From the NCBI GenBank assembly GCA_035515235.1, contig DATJBS010000061.1, positions 20,809 through 84,808 on the forward strand: DNA of 64,000 bases, read 5' to 3'. The position numbers were made by a program, and so were the translations under genes. Below are positions 1 to 8,918 of the stretch, piece by piece. Below the pieces are notes generated by a model. The model did not search any database, was not told the origin of the DNA, and was given only the letters and a program-made list of their open reading frames with translations. Position 1 is the first letter of the stretch; every line of letters begins with the position of its first letter. This DNA comes from JAMLHH01 sp035515235 (lineage in GTDB: Bacteria; Bacteroidota; Bacteroidia; Chitinophagales; JADIYW01).

Positions 1-152
1 GGATCAGGTTGACCTTCAGGGTCTAATTGAAAACTTTTCCATTCTATATCTAAATGCTCTACTTCAGAGAATTTTGCTAAAGATTCTTCAAAATGACGTT
101 TTCCTATATAACAAAAAGGACAAACAACATCCGACCATATTTCAATTTTCAT
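1..152 (-). CDS. DsbA/FrnE-family thiol oxidoreductase, 5' fragment
   Basis: Only the first 50 codons are in the window; the gene runs off the left edge. The ATG is at 150-152 on the minus strand. The peptide begins MKIEIWSDVVCPFCYIGKRH and contains the CPFC dithiol motif right after a beta strand, followed by the GKRHFEE segment typical of DsbA-like oxidoreductases of the FrnE / 2-hydroxychromene-2-carboxylate isomerase group. No signal peptide is seen, so a cytoplasmic enzyme is likely, as is usual for FrnE-type proteins. It is divergent from the acyl-CoA carboxylase gene across about 117 bp. Family assignment is good; substrate is unknown. Confidence 0.8.
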   Translation of the reverse strand, partial: MKIEIWSDVVCPFCYIGKRHFEESLAKFSEVEHLDIEWKSFQLDPEGQPD

Positions 153-229
153 TTTTAGATTTCCCATTTCTTAAAGGATTCAGTTGATATAAGTTTTTAA
201 AGTTAGTTAAATTGTCTTTTAAAGAGAAT

Positions 230-270
230 TGGTTATTTTGATTCTTTGAAATTATTTACTTTTGCAGATA
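230..270 (+). promoter_or_regulatory. Bacteroidota-type promoter for the carboxylase gene, probably leaderless
   Basis: TACTTTTG at 257-264 matches the Bacteroidota -7 consensus TAnnTTTG. A TTTG at 237-240 lies 16 bp upstream and could serve as the -33 element, although this spacing is slightly short. The expected transcription start, about 5-7 bases after the motif, falls on the ATG at 270, which predicts a leaderless mRNA. Motif match is seen; the start site is inferred. Confidence 0.55.
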
Positions 271-1820
271 TGACGAACGACCAGAAGTTAGAGCTACTAC
301 TCCAAAAAAATGAAGAAGCTTTATTAGGTGGAGGTATTCAAAGAATTGATGCCCAACATAAGAAGGGGAAATTAACAGCGAGAGAACGAGTTGAATTACT
401 GATGGATGCTGGTACATTTGAAGAGATTGGAAGATTGGTCACTCATAGAAGTACTGACTTCGGTCTAGAAAATGAAATCTATTTAGGCGATGGAGTTGTA
501 ACAGGCTACGGTTTAGTACAAGGAAGATTGGTATATGTCTTTTCTCAAGACTTTACAGTTTTTGGTGGATCTCTTTCTGAGACACATGCTGAAAAAATCT
601 GTAAAGTAATGGACTTAGCCATGAAGACAGGAGCTCCATTGATAGGATTGAATGATTCTGGAGGTGCGCGTATCCAAGAAGGTGTAGTTTCTTTAGGAGG
701 TTATGCAGATATCTTTTTGAAAAACGTTCAGTCATCTGGTGTCATTCCACAAATTTCTGCGATCATGGGTCCATGTGCCGGTGGTGCTGTATACTCTCCT
801 GCTATGACCGACTTTACTCTCATGGTAGAAAATACTTCTTACATGTTTGTTACAGGTCCGAGTGTGGTGAAAACTGTTACTCATGAAGAAGTGAGCTCTG
901 AAGAATTAGGTGGCGCAAAAACGCATGCTACTAAATCTGGAGTGACTCATTTTACTTCTGTCAACGAAGTAGAATGTATCCAAAATATTAGACAGTTATT
1001 GAGCTATATGCCTCAAAATTGTAAAGACGATGCACCTGTCTATCCTTATGAAAGCATAGGTAGTGAATTAAGAGAAAAGCTGGCAAATATTATTCCTGCA
1101 AATCCTAATCAACCCTATGACATGAGAGATGTTATAGAAGGGATAGTAGACGAGACTTCTTTTATGGAAGTTCATAAAGATTTTGCTGAAAATATAGTGG
1201 TCGGATTTGCTAGAATTGCAGGTCGATCTATAGGAATCGTTGCTAATCAACCTGCATATTTGGCTGGTGTATTGGATATCAATAGTTCAAGAAAAGCTGC
1301 AAGATTTACTAGATTCTGTGATGCTTTCAATATTCCATTATTAGTATTGGTAGATGTGCCGGGATTCTTGCCGGGTACAGATCAGGAATGGAATGGAATT
1401 ATTATCAATGGTGCAAAATTATTGTTTGCATTGAGTGAAGCGACTGTTCCCAAAATTACTGTCATTACTCGTAAAGCCTACGGTGGAGCGTATGATGTAA
1501 TGAACTCTAAGCATATCGGTGCAGATTTAAACTTTGCTTGGCCTATGGCTGAAATTGCAGTGATGGGACCAAAAGGTGCAGCTGAAATTATCTTCAAATC
1601 AGAAATTGCTAAAGCAGAAGACAAGGAAGCTAAACTTCAGGAAAAAGTAGACGATTACTCAGAGAAATTCGCAAATCCATACAGAGCTGCAGCAAGAGGA
1701 TTTATTGATGAAGTTATCGATCCGAAAGACACTCGAATAAAATTGATTAGAGGTTTCAAAATGTTAGAAAATAAAGTTGCGACTATGCCGCCCAAAAAAC
1801 ACGGAAACATTCCACTTTAA
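270..1820 (+). CDS. pccB: Acyl-CoA (propionyl/methylcrotonyl-type) carboxylase beta subunit
   Basis: Carboxyltransferase subunit of a biotin-dependent acyl-CoA carboxylase, transferring CO2 from carboxybiotin to an acyl-CoA such as propionyl-CoA in the cytoplasm. The 516-residue protein has the two crotonase-like halves of the family: an N-terminal half with NDSGGARIQEGV and GPCAGGAVYSPA and a C-terminal half with VPGFLPGTDQE and KAYGGAYDVM, matching PccB in length and motifs. A TTG at 246 would extend it by eight residues, but the ATG at 270 is better because the likely promoter element overlaps the TTG start. No biotin-carrier alpha subunit lies next to it, so the partner must be elsewhere. 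It ends in a convergent 4-bp overlap with folP. The exact acyl-CoA substrate cannot be read from sequence. Confidence 0.9.
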   Translation: MTNDQKLELLLQKNEEALLGGGIQRIDAQHKKGKLTARERVELLMDAGTFEEIGRLVTHRSTDFGLENEIYLGDGVVTGYGLVQGRLVYVFSQDFTVFGGSLSETHAEKICKVMDLAMKTGAPLIGLNDSGGARIQEGVVSLGGYADIFLKNVQSSGVIPQISAIMGPCAGGAVYSPAMTDFTLMVENTSYMFVTGPSVVKTVTHEEVSSEELGGAKTHATKSGVTHFTSVNEVECIQNIRQLLSYMPQNCKDDAPVYPYESIGSELREKLANIIPANPNQPYDMRDVIEGIVDETSFMEVHKDFAENIVVGFARIAGRSIGIVANQPAYLAGVLDINSSRKAARFTRFCDAFNIPLLVLVDVPGFLPGTDQEWNGIIINGAKLLFALSEATVPKITVITRKAYGGAYDVMNSKHIGADLNFAWPMAEIAVMGPKGAAEIIFKSEIAKAEDKEAKLQEKVDDYSEKFANPYRAAARGFIDEVIDPKDTRIKLIRGFKMLENKVATMPPKKHGNIPL

Positions 1821-1829
1821 TTAGTGGAA
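1810..1829. terminator. Hairpin centred on the shared pccB/folP stop codons
   Basis: TTCCACT (1810-1816) and AGTGGAA (1823-1829) form a perfect 7-bp stem around the loop TTAATT that carries the stop codons of both convergent genes. There is no U-tract on either strand, so termination is only a possibility. The inverted repeat itself is certain. Confidence 0.35.
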
Positions 1830-2683
1830 ATGGGTCTTTGGTGAAGTGCGTTATAAATAGCAATCGTTTCTTTAGCAGCTTTGACATCATGGACTCTTAA
1901 AATATGAGCACCTTTTTCTAAGGCTAACATATTCAGGGCGATCGTGCCTGTAAGAGCTTGTTCTGCAGAAGTTTGAAGTGTTTTCCAAATCATGGATTTT
2001 CTAGAAATTCCTACTAATAAAGGTCTTTTGAAGATGCTGAAATTTTCTAATTGTTGAAATAGAGAGAAGTTGTGTGTTATAGTTTTTCCAAATCCAAAAC
2101 CAGGATCTATAATAATATCTTGAATACCTGCTTCTATTGCTTTTTCAGTTTGTTGTGCTAATTGTAGCATCACTTCTTGAATTAGATTCTTGTAGTTCGG
2201 TTGGACTTGCATAGTTTCTGGTGTGCCTTGAATATGCATCAATATGATTGGGGCTTTATATTGAGCTGTAGTTTCAAATATCTTAGGATCATACAATCCA
2301 CCACTAATATCATTGATGAGGTGCGCACCACTCTCTAAAGCAGCTTCTGCAACAGAATGATGGTAAGTATCTATAGAGATATATTTTTGAGGATGATTTT
2401 TAGTGATAAAATTAATTATTGGAAGAAGAGCTTTGATTTCATCGTCAGGATTACTGATAGGACTTCCAGAGCGAGTGCTTGTCGCGCCAATATCTATGAT
2501 GTCCGCACCTTCGCCAATCATATGTTCAACCTGCTGAAATGCTGAGTCCAATTCATGAAATAAACCTCCATCATAAAAAGAATCTTTAGTGATGTTTAAA
2601 ATACCCATTATCTTAGGAGTTTCAAGAGACAAGATTTGTCCTCTCATGCATAAAGTGAACGGTGGAATGGAAGGTGTATTCAT
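1817..2683 (-). CDS. folP: Dihydropteroate synthase
   Basis: Condenses 6-hydroxymethyl-dihydropterin pyrophosphate with p-aminobenzoate to dihydropteroate in folate synthesis; cytoplasmic TIM barrel. The 288-residue protein shows the family motifs in order: MGILNITKDSFYDGG near residue 26, DIGATSTRSG near 62, NDISGG near 122, LMHIQGTPETMQ near 148, DPGFGFGKT near 193 and a late GISRKS. One small departure is SGS after STR where most family members have PGA. The length is normal. It is transcribed alone on the minus strand, shares the TTAA at its 3' end with the convergent carboxylase gene, and is divergent from an SDR gene 55 bp away. Confidence 0.95.
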   Translation of the reverse strand: MNTPSIPPFTLCMRGQILSLETPKIMGILNITKDSFYDGGLFHELDSAFQQVEHMIGEGADIIDIGATSTRSGSPISNPDDEIKALLPIINFITKNHPQKYISIDTYHHSVAEAALESGAHLINDISGGLYDPKIFETTAQYKAPIILMHIQGTPETMQVQPNYKNLIQEVMLQLAQQTEKAIEAGIQDIIIDPGFGFGKTITHNFSLFQQLENFSIFKRPLLVGISRKSMIWKTLQTSAEQALTGTIALNMLALEKGAHILRVHDVKAAKETIAIYNALHQRPISTN

Positions 2684-2738
2684 TTTATAGAAACTTTTTA
2701 ATGAGATAATTTTTAGATTTAATTACAATTATAAAAAA

Positions 2739-3587
2739 ATGAAAGGCAAAAATGTACTGATTACTGGAGCCACTGCAGGAATTGGTTTAGAAACAGCTAT
2801 AAATTTAGCTAGAATGGGCGCAAGTGTACATTTTATTGCAAGAAATAAAACGAAAGCCATAGGAATAAGAGAGTTGTTGATTAGAGAAGGCGAAGGTAGA
2901 CGTTGTAATTTTTATATTGCAGATTTATCTAGTCAAAAATCTATTAGAGATATTGTACCTATCATCCAAAAAGATTTGAAAGTAATAGATGTATTGATCA
3001 ATAATGCAGGAGCAGTTTTCAGTGATTTTAGCTTAAGTCAAGATGGTATCGAAATGACGATGGCGACTAATCATTTTTCGTATTTTTTACTAACTAATTT
3101 ATTGCTAGATCAAGTCAAAGCATCCAAAACAGGACGTATTATAAACGTATCTTCTGGATCAAATAGACAAGGTAAAATCAATTTTGAATCTTTTACTCAA
3201 AACGTCAACTATCAAATTATTAGAGCATATTGTCAATCCAAGTTGGCGAATATCTTATTCACTAAACATCTATCGGAATTATTAAAGGATAGTAATGTTA
3301 CTGTAAATTGCTTACATCCAGGAAGAGTGCGAACAGATATTGGTAAAAAGAATACTGGAAAAATTTCTGCTTTTGCTTGGAGTTTGTTTTTGAAATGGTC
3401 TAGCGTATCCGTAGAAAAAGGAGCAGAGACCTCTATATATTTAGCTAGTTCTCCAGAAGTCAATAAAATTACTGGGACATATTTCTCCAAATGTCAGCCG
3501 GATGCTTACAATTCCTTAGCTGATGATGAAGAGTTGCAGAGAGATTTATGGGCTAAAAGCTTGGAATTGTGTCCTGTTTCTCTATAA
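2739..3587 (+). CDS. Short-chain dehydrogenase/reductase, retinol-dehydrogenase-like
   Basis: NAD(P)-dependent oxidoreductase of the classical SDR fold, 282 residues. The nucleotide-binding TGATAGIG is at residues 10-17, NNAG near 88, the catalytic Ser in NVSSGS near 138, and the catalytic YCQSK near 165. The long C-terminal part with HPGRVRTDIG and the length point to the WWOX/retinol dehydrogenase-like branch, which acts on lipophilic alcohols or ketones. Substrate is unknown. The stop is 1 bp from the stop of a convergent gene, leaving no room for an intergenic terminator. Confidence 0.85.
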   Translation: MKGKNVLITGATAGIGLETAINLARMGASVHFIARNKTKAIGIRELLIREGEGRRCNFYIADLSSQKSIRDIVPIIQKDLKVIDVLINNAGAVFSDFSLSQDGIEMTMATNHFSYFLLTNLLLDQVKASKTGRIINVSSGSNRQGKINFESFTQNVNYQIIRAYCQSKLANILFTKHLSELLKDSNVTVNCLHPGRVRTDIGKKNTGKISAFAWSLFLKWSSVSVEKGAETSIYLASSPEVNKITGTYFSKCQPDAYNSLADDEELQRDLWAKSLELCPVSL

Positions 3588-3588
3588 A

Positions 3589-4224
3589 TTAATCTTTTTC
3601 AGAATTAATTACTCCTTGTTTGGCAGCAGTGGTGATGAGTTTTTCCATCCATTTTTGAATAGTTTTTAGATCATTTCTATCATCGAATGTTTGTGAAATA
3701 CCTGACCAAATCAGTTGTAAAGTACTTTGTTCGTAGATATTGATTTCCACATAATAAGGAGCATCTTCATCTTCGGGAATTTCTACTTTAGTAGATAATG
3801 AAGCATAGTAGCTCCATAAGCTATTTTTGCTTGGCTCATTTATGATAGGAGAGTATTCTTTAGGATTTTTTATGGAGTAATTTCTTTTATACGGAAGAAT
3901 CGCATAAGTAATGATAGCATCAATTTTAAGATTGCGATAAGGAGTCATCCATTGCTCATATTCTTGTTTGATAGTAGTATCCGGCAATACGGTTATAATA
4001 TTTTTGACAGAATTGAATTTCTCTTTTATTTCTGCATCAAACCATTTTTCTATAATACTATCTTGTATTTCTGTGTAATTGAATCCGATGATGCTCAATT
4101 GTCTAAGTGGCAATGATTGGTGACTTCTTTGAGATTTCCAAGATTTTATTTTACAAGCAAATACTGATGGTGTAGTCAATAAAATTATAGATAAAAAAAA
4201 GATAGCTTTCAAGATTTTTTTCAT
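3589..4224 (-). CDS. Secreted protein of unknown function
   Basis: I do not recognise this 211-residue protein. The ATG at 4224 is preferred over a TTG at 4242, because translation from it begins directly with a basic n-region and hydrophobic core (MKKILKAIFFLSIILL) ending near VFAC, a signal peptide with a Cys right after a plausible cleavage site; the Cys context is not a clean lipobox. The mature part is soluble, with no membrane segment, and contains a short LIWSGISQTFDD stretch near residue 170 reminiscent of DUF4136-type lipoproteins, but too weakly to assign. It sits between two enzymes with no obvious functional link. Periplasmic or lipid-anchored location is inferred. Confidence 0.6.
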   Translation of the reverse strand: MKKILKAIFFLSIILLTTPSVFACKIKSWKSQRSHQSLPLRQLSIIGFNYTEIQDSIIEKWFDAEIKEKFNSVKNIITVLPDTTIKQEYEQWMTPYRNLKIDAIITYAILPYKRNYSIKNPKEYSPIINEPSKNSLWSYYASLSTKVEIPEDEDAPYYVEINIYEQSTLQLIWSGISQTFDDRNDLKTIQKWMEKLITTAAKQGVINSEKD

Positions 4225-4253
4225 AGAATTATTTAAAATCAAGTAAATATAAA

Positions 4254-4284
4254 TAAAAAGAGGCTCCCAAAGTGGAAGCCTCTT
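4254..4284 (-). terminator. Rho-independent terminator of the acyl-CoA dehydrogenase gene
   Basis: AAGAGGCT (4258-4265) pairs with AGCCTCTT (4277-4284), and the loop can add two G-C pairs after one mismatch. Read on the minus strand the stem is followed by CTTTTTATTT, the expected U-tract. It lies 19 bp past the stop of the acyl-CoA dehydrogenase gene. Confidence 0.8.
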
Positions 4285-4302
4285 CTATAAGCTGTTTTTT
4301 TC

Positions 4303-6099
4303 TTAAAATTTGTATCCTTGGTCTTCTGATACTTTTGCAGCGATTGCTCTACGTGCATTTTTAGTATTGAATGGATCAAGTTTAGTATATCTTTTCAATC
4401 CCATCAACATCATTCTCAATTCATCTCCTTCAGCAAATGATTGCAATGCATGTTTTCCATTGATATTGACTCTTTCGACTGCATCACTGATGAAAGTTTT
4501 TACAATTTGAATTTCAATTTCAGCAGCTTGTTCACCTACTGTATCAATTTTCTTTTGTAAACGTAAAACAGAAGATTCAGCAGCATAAAGATCGATGATC
4601 ATATCAGCAATATTCATCAAGATTTCTTGCTCGTGTTTCAACTTAGTCGTTAATTTTTGTACAGCAGCACCAGCAACTAATAAAATAGCTTTTTTGATAT
4701 TGCGGACAGCTTTTAATTCGTTAGTTAAAACGCCTTCATCTTCTCCAGCACCAAAGTCAGGAACAGACATTAACTCTTTTTGAACAGCCATAGCAGCAGA
4801 CATCATGTCGATTTTGCCAGCCATCGCTCTTTTCAATAATTGGTCAACAGTTAATAGTCTGTTGATTTCATTTGTCCCTTCAAAAATTCTATTGATACGT
4901 GCATCACGATATGCTCCAGCTACTTGTGTTTCCTCAGAGAAGCCCATTCCGCCATGGATTTGAACAGCTTCGTCCACACAATAGTCTAATACTTCAGAAC
5001 CATGTACTTTCAAGAATGCACACTCTATTGCATATTCATCAGCAGCACCTAATATAGCTGCAGAGAAATCTTTTCCTTCTGCTAATAACTTTTTCTCATA
5101 GTTATCGATTTTGTCAGAAGCTCTATAACAAGCAGATTCTAAAGCATAAGTTTGGATAGCCATCTCAGCTAATTTATACTGAATAGCACCAAAATTTGCA
5201 ATAGGAGTTTTGAATTGTTGACGCTCGTTAGCATATACTGCCGCTTGTCTTAATACATCTTTCGATGCACCTAATGAACCTGCTGCTAATTTGTAACGAC
5301 CGATATTTAAAATATTGAAAGCAATCAAGTGACCTTTACCAGGCTCACCTAATAAATTCTCTACAGGAACTTTTACATTTTCTAAAAATACTTGACGAGT
5401 AGAAGAACCTTTAATCCCCATTTTTTGCTCCTCAGCACCTAAAGAAAGTCCTTCCATAGTTTTTTCTACTATAAAACCTGTGAATTGCTCTCCGTTGATT
5501 TTTGCGAATACAATAAAGATATCTGCAAAGCCAGCATTGGTGATCCACATTTTCTGACCGTTCAATACATAGTATTTACCATCTTCAGTTAAGTCAGCTC
5601 TTGTTTTTGCACCTAAAGCATCAGAACCAGAACCAGGCTCAGTCAAGCAATAAGAAGCTTTTAATTCTCCAGACGCTAATTTTGGTAAATATTTTTCTTT
5701 TTGTTCTTGATTACCAAAGTAAACTATCGGTAAAGTGCCGATACCTACGTGCGCTCCCCAAGACAAAGTAAATGAACGAGCTCTAGCCATAGCTTCTACT
5801 ATAATAGAATTCGTATTGAAATCTTTACCAAGACCTCCAAATTCTTCTGGAACTGCCATACCTAATAAACCTAGTTCGCCAGATTGCTCTAATAAAGAAG
5901 TAGTCACACCTTCTTCCTGAACCTCGATTCGATCTCTTTTAGGCATGACTTCGTTATCTAAGAAGTCGTTAGTAGCTTGAAGGATCATCAATTGCTCTTC
6001 ATCTAAATCAGAAGGAGTAAAAATGTCTTGATATTTACTCTCTTTTACTAAAAATTCTCCACCTCTTAAAAGACTTTTTATTTCAGTATTAGTTTCCAT
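4303..6099 (-). CDS. Acyl-CoA dehydrogenase, long C-terminally extended type
   Basis: FAD enzyme for the first step of beta-oxidation, making trans-2-enoyl-CoA and passing electrons to ETF. The first ~420 residues are a full ACAD core: CLTEPGSGSDA near residue 152 and MWITNAG near 184 line the FAD and substrate sites, QIHGGMGFSEE lies near 382, and IFEGTNEINR near 407 carries the catalytic Glu. The remaining ~180 helical residues are the extension found in VLCAD/ACAD9-like and Bacillus FadE-like enzymes, so long-chain substrates are likely. At 598 residues it is much longer than the ~380 of short-chain members. A palindrome at 6160-6177, nearly identical to one before the fadA-type gene near 63.2 kb, suggests shared control. 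It is monocistronic, with its own terminator. Confidence 0.93.
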   Translation of the reverse strand: METNTEIKSLLRGGEFLVKESKYQDIFTPSDLDEEQLMILQATNDFLDNEVMPKRDRIEVQEEGVTTSLLEQSGELGLLGMAVPEEFGGLGKDFNTNSIIVEAMARARSFTLSWGAHVGIGTLPIVYFGNQEQKEKYLPKLASGELKASYCLTEPGSGSDALGAKTRADLTEDGKYYVLNGQKMWITNAGFADIFIVFAKINGEQFTGFIVEKTMEGLSLGAEEQKMGIKGSSTRQVFLENVKVPVENLLGEPGKGHLIAFNILNIGRYKLAAGSLGASKDVLRQAAVYANERQQFKTPIANFGAIQYKLAEMAIQTYALESACYRASDKIDNYEKKLLAEGKDFSAAILGAADEYAIECAFLKVHGSEVLDYCVDEAVQIHGGMGFSEETQVAGAYRDARINRIFEGTNEINRLLTVDQLLKRAMAGKIDMMSAAMAVQKELMSVPDFGAGEDEGVLTNELKAVRNIKKAILLVAGAAVQKLTTKLKHEQEILMNIADMIIDLYAAESSVLRLQKKIDTVGEQAAEIEIQIVKTFISDAVERVNINGKHALQSFAEGDELRMMLMGLKRYTKLDPFNTKNARRAIAAKVSEDQGYKF

Positions 6100-6159
6100 G
6101 TATTTTGTTTTTTATACTTTTAAATTGGGTGCGTGAAAATAATTCAATCTTAATTTAAA

Positions 6160-6177
6160 ACCAAACGTTAGTTTGAT
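6160..6177. promoter_or_regulatory. Candidate fatty-acid-catabolism operator, copy 1
   Basis: The 18-mer ACCAAACGTTAGTTTGAT has a CAAAC-N4-GTTTG core and lies 61-78 bp upstream of the acyl-CoA dehydrogenase start. The reverse complement of the 18-mer at 63266-63283 differs from it at one base only. The core fits the half-site layout reported for TetR-family PsrA regulators of fatty-acid degradation. The regulator itself is not in the window. Sequence match is seen; function is inferred. Confidence 0.6.
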
Positions 6178-6211
6178 TAAAAGGTTTTACAAATCAAATC
6201 TTAATATTGCT

Positions 6212-6248
6212 AAAACAAAAAACGCTCTTGAAATGAATCAAGAGCGTT
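6212..6248 (-). terminator. Rho-independent terminator of the TonB receptor gene
   Basis: AACGCTCTTGA (6221-6231) and TCAAGAGCGTT (6238-6248) form a perfect 11-bp stem with a 6-base loop. On the minus strand it is followed by TTTTGTTTT. It lies 24 bp past the receptor stop codon. Confidence 0.85.
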
Positions 6249-6271
6249 GAAATATTTTTTTTTAAATTGAA

Positions 6272-8734
6272 TTAGAATTGGAAGTCTACTCTTAAAGCAT
6301 ATGTTAAAGGCGCTTCAACTAATCCTGGACGTAAAGAGTATTCTCTATTCATAACGTTATTGACAATAGCAGAAATTTTGTAACTATTATTATTTCTTTT
6401 GAAAGTATAACCTGCTCTTAGGTCTAATACGAAGTCACCTTTGTAACCACCTTTGTTATCAGGATCAAAATTATCCTTTTGTTTTGATTCTCTAAATTTT
6501 TGTAATTCGGGAATGATAATTTCAAATGAGTTATCAATGTTTTCCATGAAGCTGAAATACCTAGCAGATACACCGATATCAAATCCTCTTAAGTTCACAT
6601 CCCATGAACTTGTGAGCATATGTCGGAATCTGTACTTTAATACATTGTAGCTGCTTGTGCTACTAGAAGATGCTTTTTCTTCCCAATCTAAATAGGTAGG
6701 CATTAAGTAAGTATAACCAATCATTAAAGTAGTAGGGAATTTCTTAGCAATTTTGCCTTCTCCTTGGATAGAAGTTTCTATTCCTAATATTTGTGTATTT
6801 CCTACGTTTTGAGATTGAAATGCAACGATAAATGGTGCTATAACAGCATCAGAATTTGGATTGAACTCCATCATATTATAATACCTTGTAAAGAAACCTG
6901 CTAAATCAACAAATGCATTGAATTTTCCAATTTTAATACCTTGTTTAATGCCTATTTCAGCACTCATTCCTGTTTCAGACGATAAATCTGTATTTGGAAC
7001 TATTGCTGCAGTAGTACCTAAAGATGTTGAGATGAATTTTTCTGCAATAGTTGGGAATCTAAATCCTTGACCAAATGATGCTCTTATATATGTATATTCA
7101 GCAGCTTGATAATTCACACCTGCTCTAAATACTGGCTTAGTCTCAGCTTTAGTACTTGTAATTTGATAATGTTCTAAACGACCTCCTACGGAAACGTTTA
7201 ATTTATCAAAGAACTTTTTATCTAATTGTAAGAAAAGTGCATAGTTTTTGCCTGACAGTTTATCATCACCTATTGTTCCATATAAAGGTGCTTCAACCAT
7301 AACATAACTTGCTACTGCTCCAGTGGTCAAAGTTGTATTAGCTTTATCCCATCTTTTTTGATATTGGTACTCTCCGTAAAAGAAGTTAGAAAAGTTGCCT
7401 TGATTATTTCCATTGTCATTATCTACTTTATACCAACGAGCTAAAATTTTGTGTTTATTGCCTTTGTCATCTTGAAAATTAAAGAAAGGGTCAATAGTAA
7501 TTCTTTTTGCTTTTGTTATAGTAGGGTCCCCTGTTAGGTCTGCTGTTATATATTTATTGATTCCTTGAGTTCCATTCCACAAAAAGAAAGTACCACTTCT
7601 CCCTGCTTGAACATTTGCATTAATACCGAAATTAACTTTTTCACTTACACGATATCTTGTTTGAACGCTCACTCTACCTCTATGATCAAAACCATTATAT
7701 TTGTGATCCTGACCAGAAACGATTTGTCCTCCTAATACTAAATCAAATTTTCCGAACTTTTGTCTGTGACCAAACGATAGTCCAGTCTGATAAGGTCTCG
7801 TTAATCTTTTAGGATTAATAAATTCATAGTTACCTTTTGTTGAATCAGATGGGTCTGGATATGATACATTGACTAAAGTTGTGCTTTTTAGCTTATCACC
7901 CTCTTCATTATCAGTAGTTTTATTATAAAAAGTTTTAGCATCCATATTCCACCAATCTAATTTGTTACCATCTTCGTCTTTAGGAGTTGCAAACTGCGTT
8001 CCGTAAACAGATATTTTAGTGACAGGTTCATTAGTAGCATAAGCTGTTCTTACGTTGATAACTCCATTCATTGCTGATGAGCCATATAATGCTGAAGCAG
8101 CACCTTTAATAATTTCAATTTGACCGATATTCTCAGTAGGTATAGAAGACCAGTTTGGGAATCCTGCATCTGCTTGAAGAATAGGTAAGTCATCTAATAG
8201 TAATAATACTCTAGATCCCGCACCATAAGAATAACCTGCTCCTCCACGAATATTAACTTGTCCATCAATTACAGCAACACCAGGACTTCTTTCCACAGCA
8301 TTGTCAATAGTAACCAAGTTTTGATTTTCAAGAACAGAAGGTTTGATTACATCTAAAGAAACGGTTTCTTCACCTAATTTCTTTTCAAATTTACTTGCAG
8401 ATACTACTATTGTTTCTAGAAGAGTAGCTTCTTCATTCATGTCAATATTGATAGTTCTAGTTTGACCATCAGATATTGTAACATTTTGTTCTTTAGTATC
8501 GTATCCTAGGTAGGAGAATACTAAAGTTACATTTCCGCTTTTCACATTGAGGGAGAAATCTCCATCAAATCCAGTAGAAGTACCTGTCGTAGTGCCTCTC
8601 ACTACTACATTCACTCCAAATAGTAATTCTTGATTGCTTGCATCTTTTACAACTCCTTTAATAGTAGCATTTTGTGCGTAGGCTTGGAAGCTGACACTGC
8701 ATAGTAAAATGACAATGAGTAAAATCTTTTTCAT
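6272..8734 (-). CDS. TonB-dependent outer-membrane receptor with CarboxypepD_reg domain
   Basis: Outer-membrane active-transport barrel driven by TonB/ExbBD. The signal peptide is MKKILLIVILLCSVSFQAYA. Residues ~24-110 are the Bacteroidota-type carboxypeptidase-regulatory-like domain (IKGVVKDASNQELLFGVNV, ending in INIDM). A linker (TIVVSASKFEKK) leads to the plug at ~120-245, with VNIRGG and EIIKGAASALYGSSAMNGVINV. The rest is the 22-strand barrel, ending in the aromatic ALRVDFQF. Length 820 is normal. No SusD-like partner is adjacent, so a siderophore-, cobalamin- or vitamin-type receptor is more likely than a polysaccharide SusC; the ligand is unknown. A TATATTCG element (8765-8772, minus strand) is a likely promoter, and a strong terminator follows. 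Confidence 0.92.
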   Translation of the reverse strand: MKKILLIVILLCSVSFQAYAQNATIKGVVKDASNQELLFGVNVVVRGTTTGTSTGFDGDFSLNVKSGNVTLVFSYLGYDTKEQNVTISDGQTRTINIDMNEEATLLETIVVSASKFEKKLGEETVSLDVIKPSVLENQNLVTIDNAVERSPGVAVIDGQVNIRGGAGYSYGAGSRVLLLLDDLPILQADAGFPNWSSIPTENIGQIEIIKGAASALYGSSAMNGVINVRTAYATNEPVTKISVYGTQFATPKDEDGNKLDWWNMDAKTFYNKTTDNEEGDKLKSTTLVNVSYPDPSDSTKGNYEFINPKRLTRPYQTGLSFGHRQKFGKFDLVLGGQIVSGQDHKYNGFDHRGRVSVQTRYRVSEKVNFGINANVQAGRSGTFFLWNGTQGINKYITADLTGDPTITKAKRITIDPFFNFQDDKGNKHKILARWYKVDNDNGNNQGNFSNFFYGEYQYQKRWDKANTTLTTGAVASYVMVEAPLYGTIGDDKLSGKNYALFLQLDKKFFDKLNVSVGGRLEHYQITSTKAETKPVFRAGVNYQAAEYTYIRASFGQGFRFPTIAEKFISTSLGTTAAIVPNTDLSSETGMSAEIGIKQGIKIGKFNAFVDLAGFFTRYYNMMEFNPNSDAVIAPFIVAFQSQNVGNTQILGIETSIQGEGKIAKKFPTTLMIGYTYLMPTYLDWEEKASSSSTSSYNVLKYRFRHMLTSSWDVNLRGFDIGVSARYFSFMENIDNSFEIIIPELQKFRESKQKDNFDPDNKGGYKGDFVLDLRAGYTFKRNNNSYKISAIVNNVMNREYSLRPGLVEAPLTYALRVDFQF

Positions 8735-8764
8735 TTATGAAATGTTTGATTATTGGTTGGATTG

Positions 8765-8772
8765 CGAATATA
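8765..8772 (-). promoter_or_regulatory. Likely -7 element for the TonB receptor gene
   Basis: TATATTCG on the minus strand is one base off TAnnTTTG and lies about 30 bp before the receptor ATG. The same octamer precedes the tRNA-Val gene. No clear -33 TTG is seen at the right distance. Confidence 0.4.
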
Positions 8773-8870
8773 TTAGAAAAACATTATTAAATGATAACTA
8801 ATAGTACTTCTAAGAGAATTTTTTGATAAAGTTGGATAAAAAAGTAATTTTTTATTTATTGTATAGACAA

Positions 8871-8900
8871 TAAAAAGCCCTGTCAATTGACAAGGCTTTT
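8871..8900 (-). terminator. Terminator of the lipoprotein gene
   Basis: AAAAGCC (8873-8879) pairs with GGCTTTT (8894-8900), and an inner TGTCAATTGACA palindrome extends the hairpin after one mismatch. It follows the minus-strand lipoprotein gene and is followed on that strand by a T-rich run. Confidence 0.75.
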
Positions 8901-8918
8901 ATTTTTTAAATAATATTT

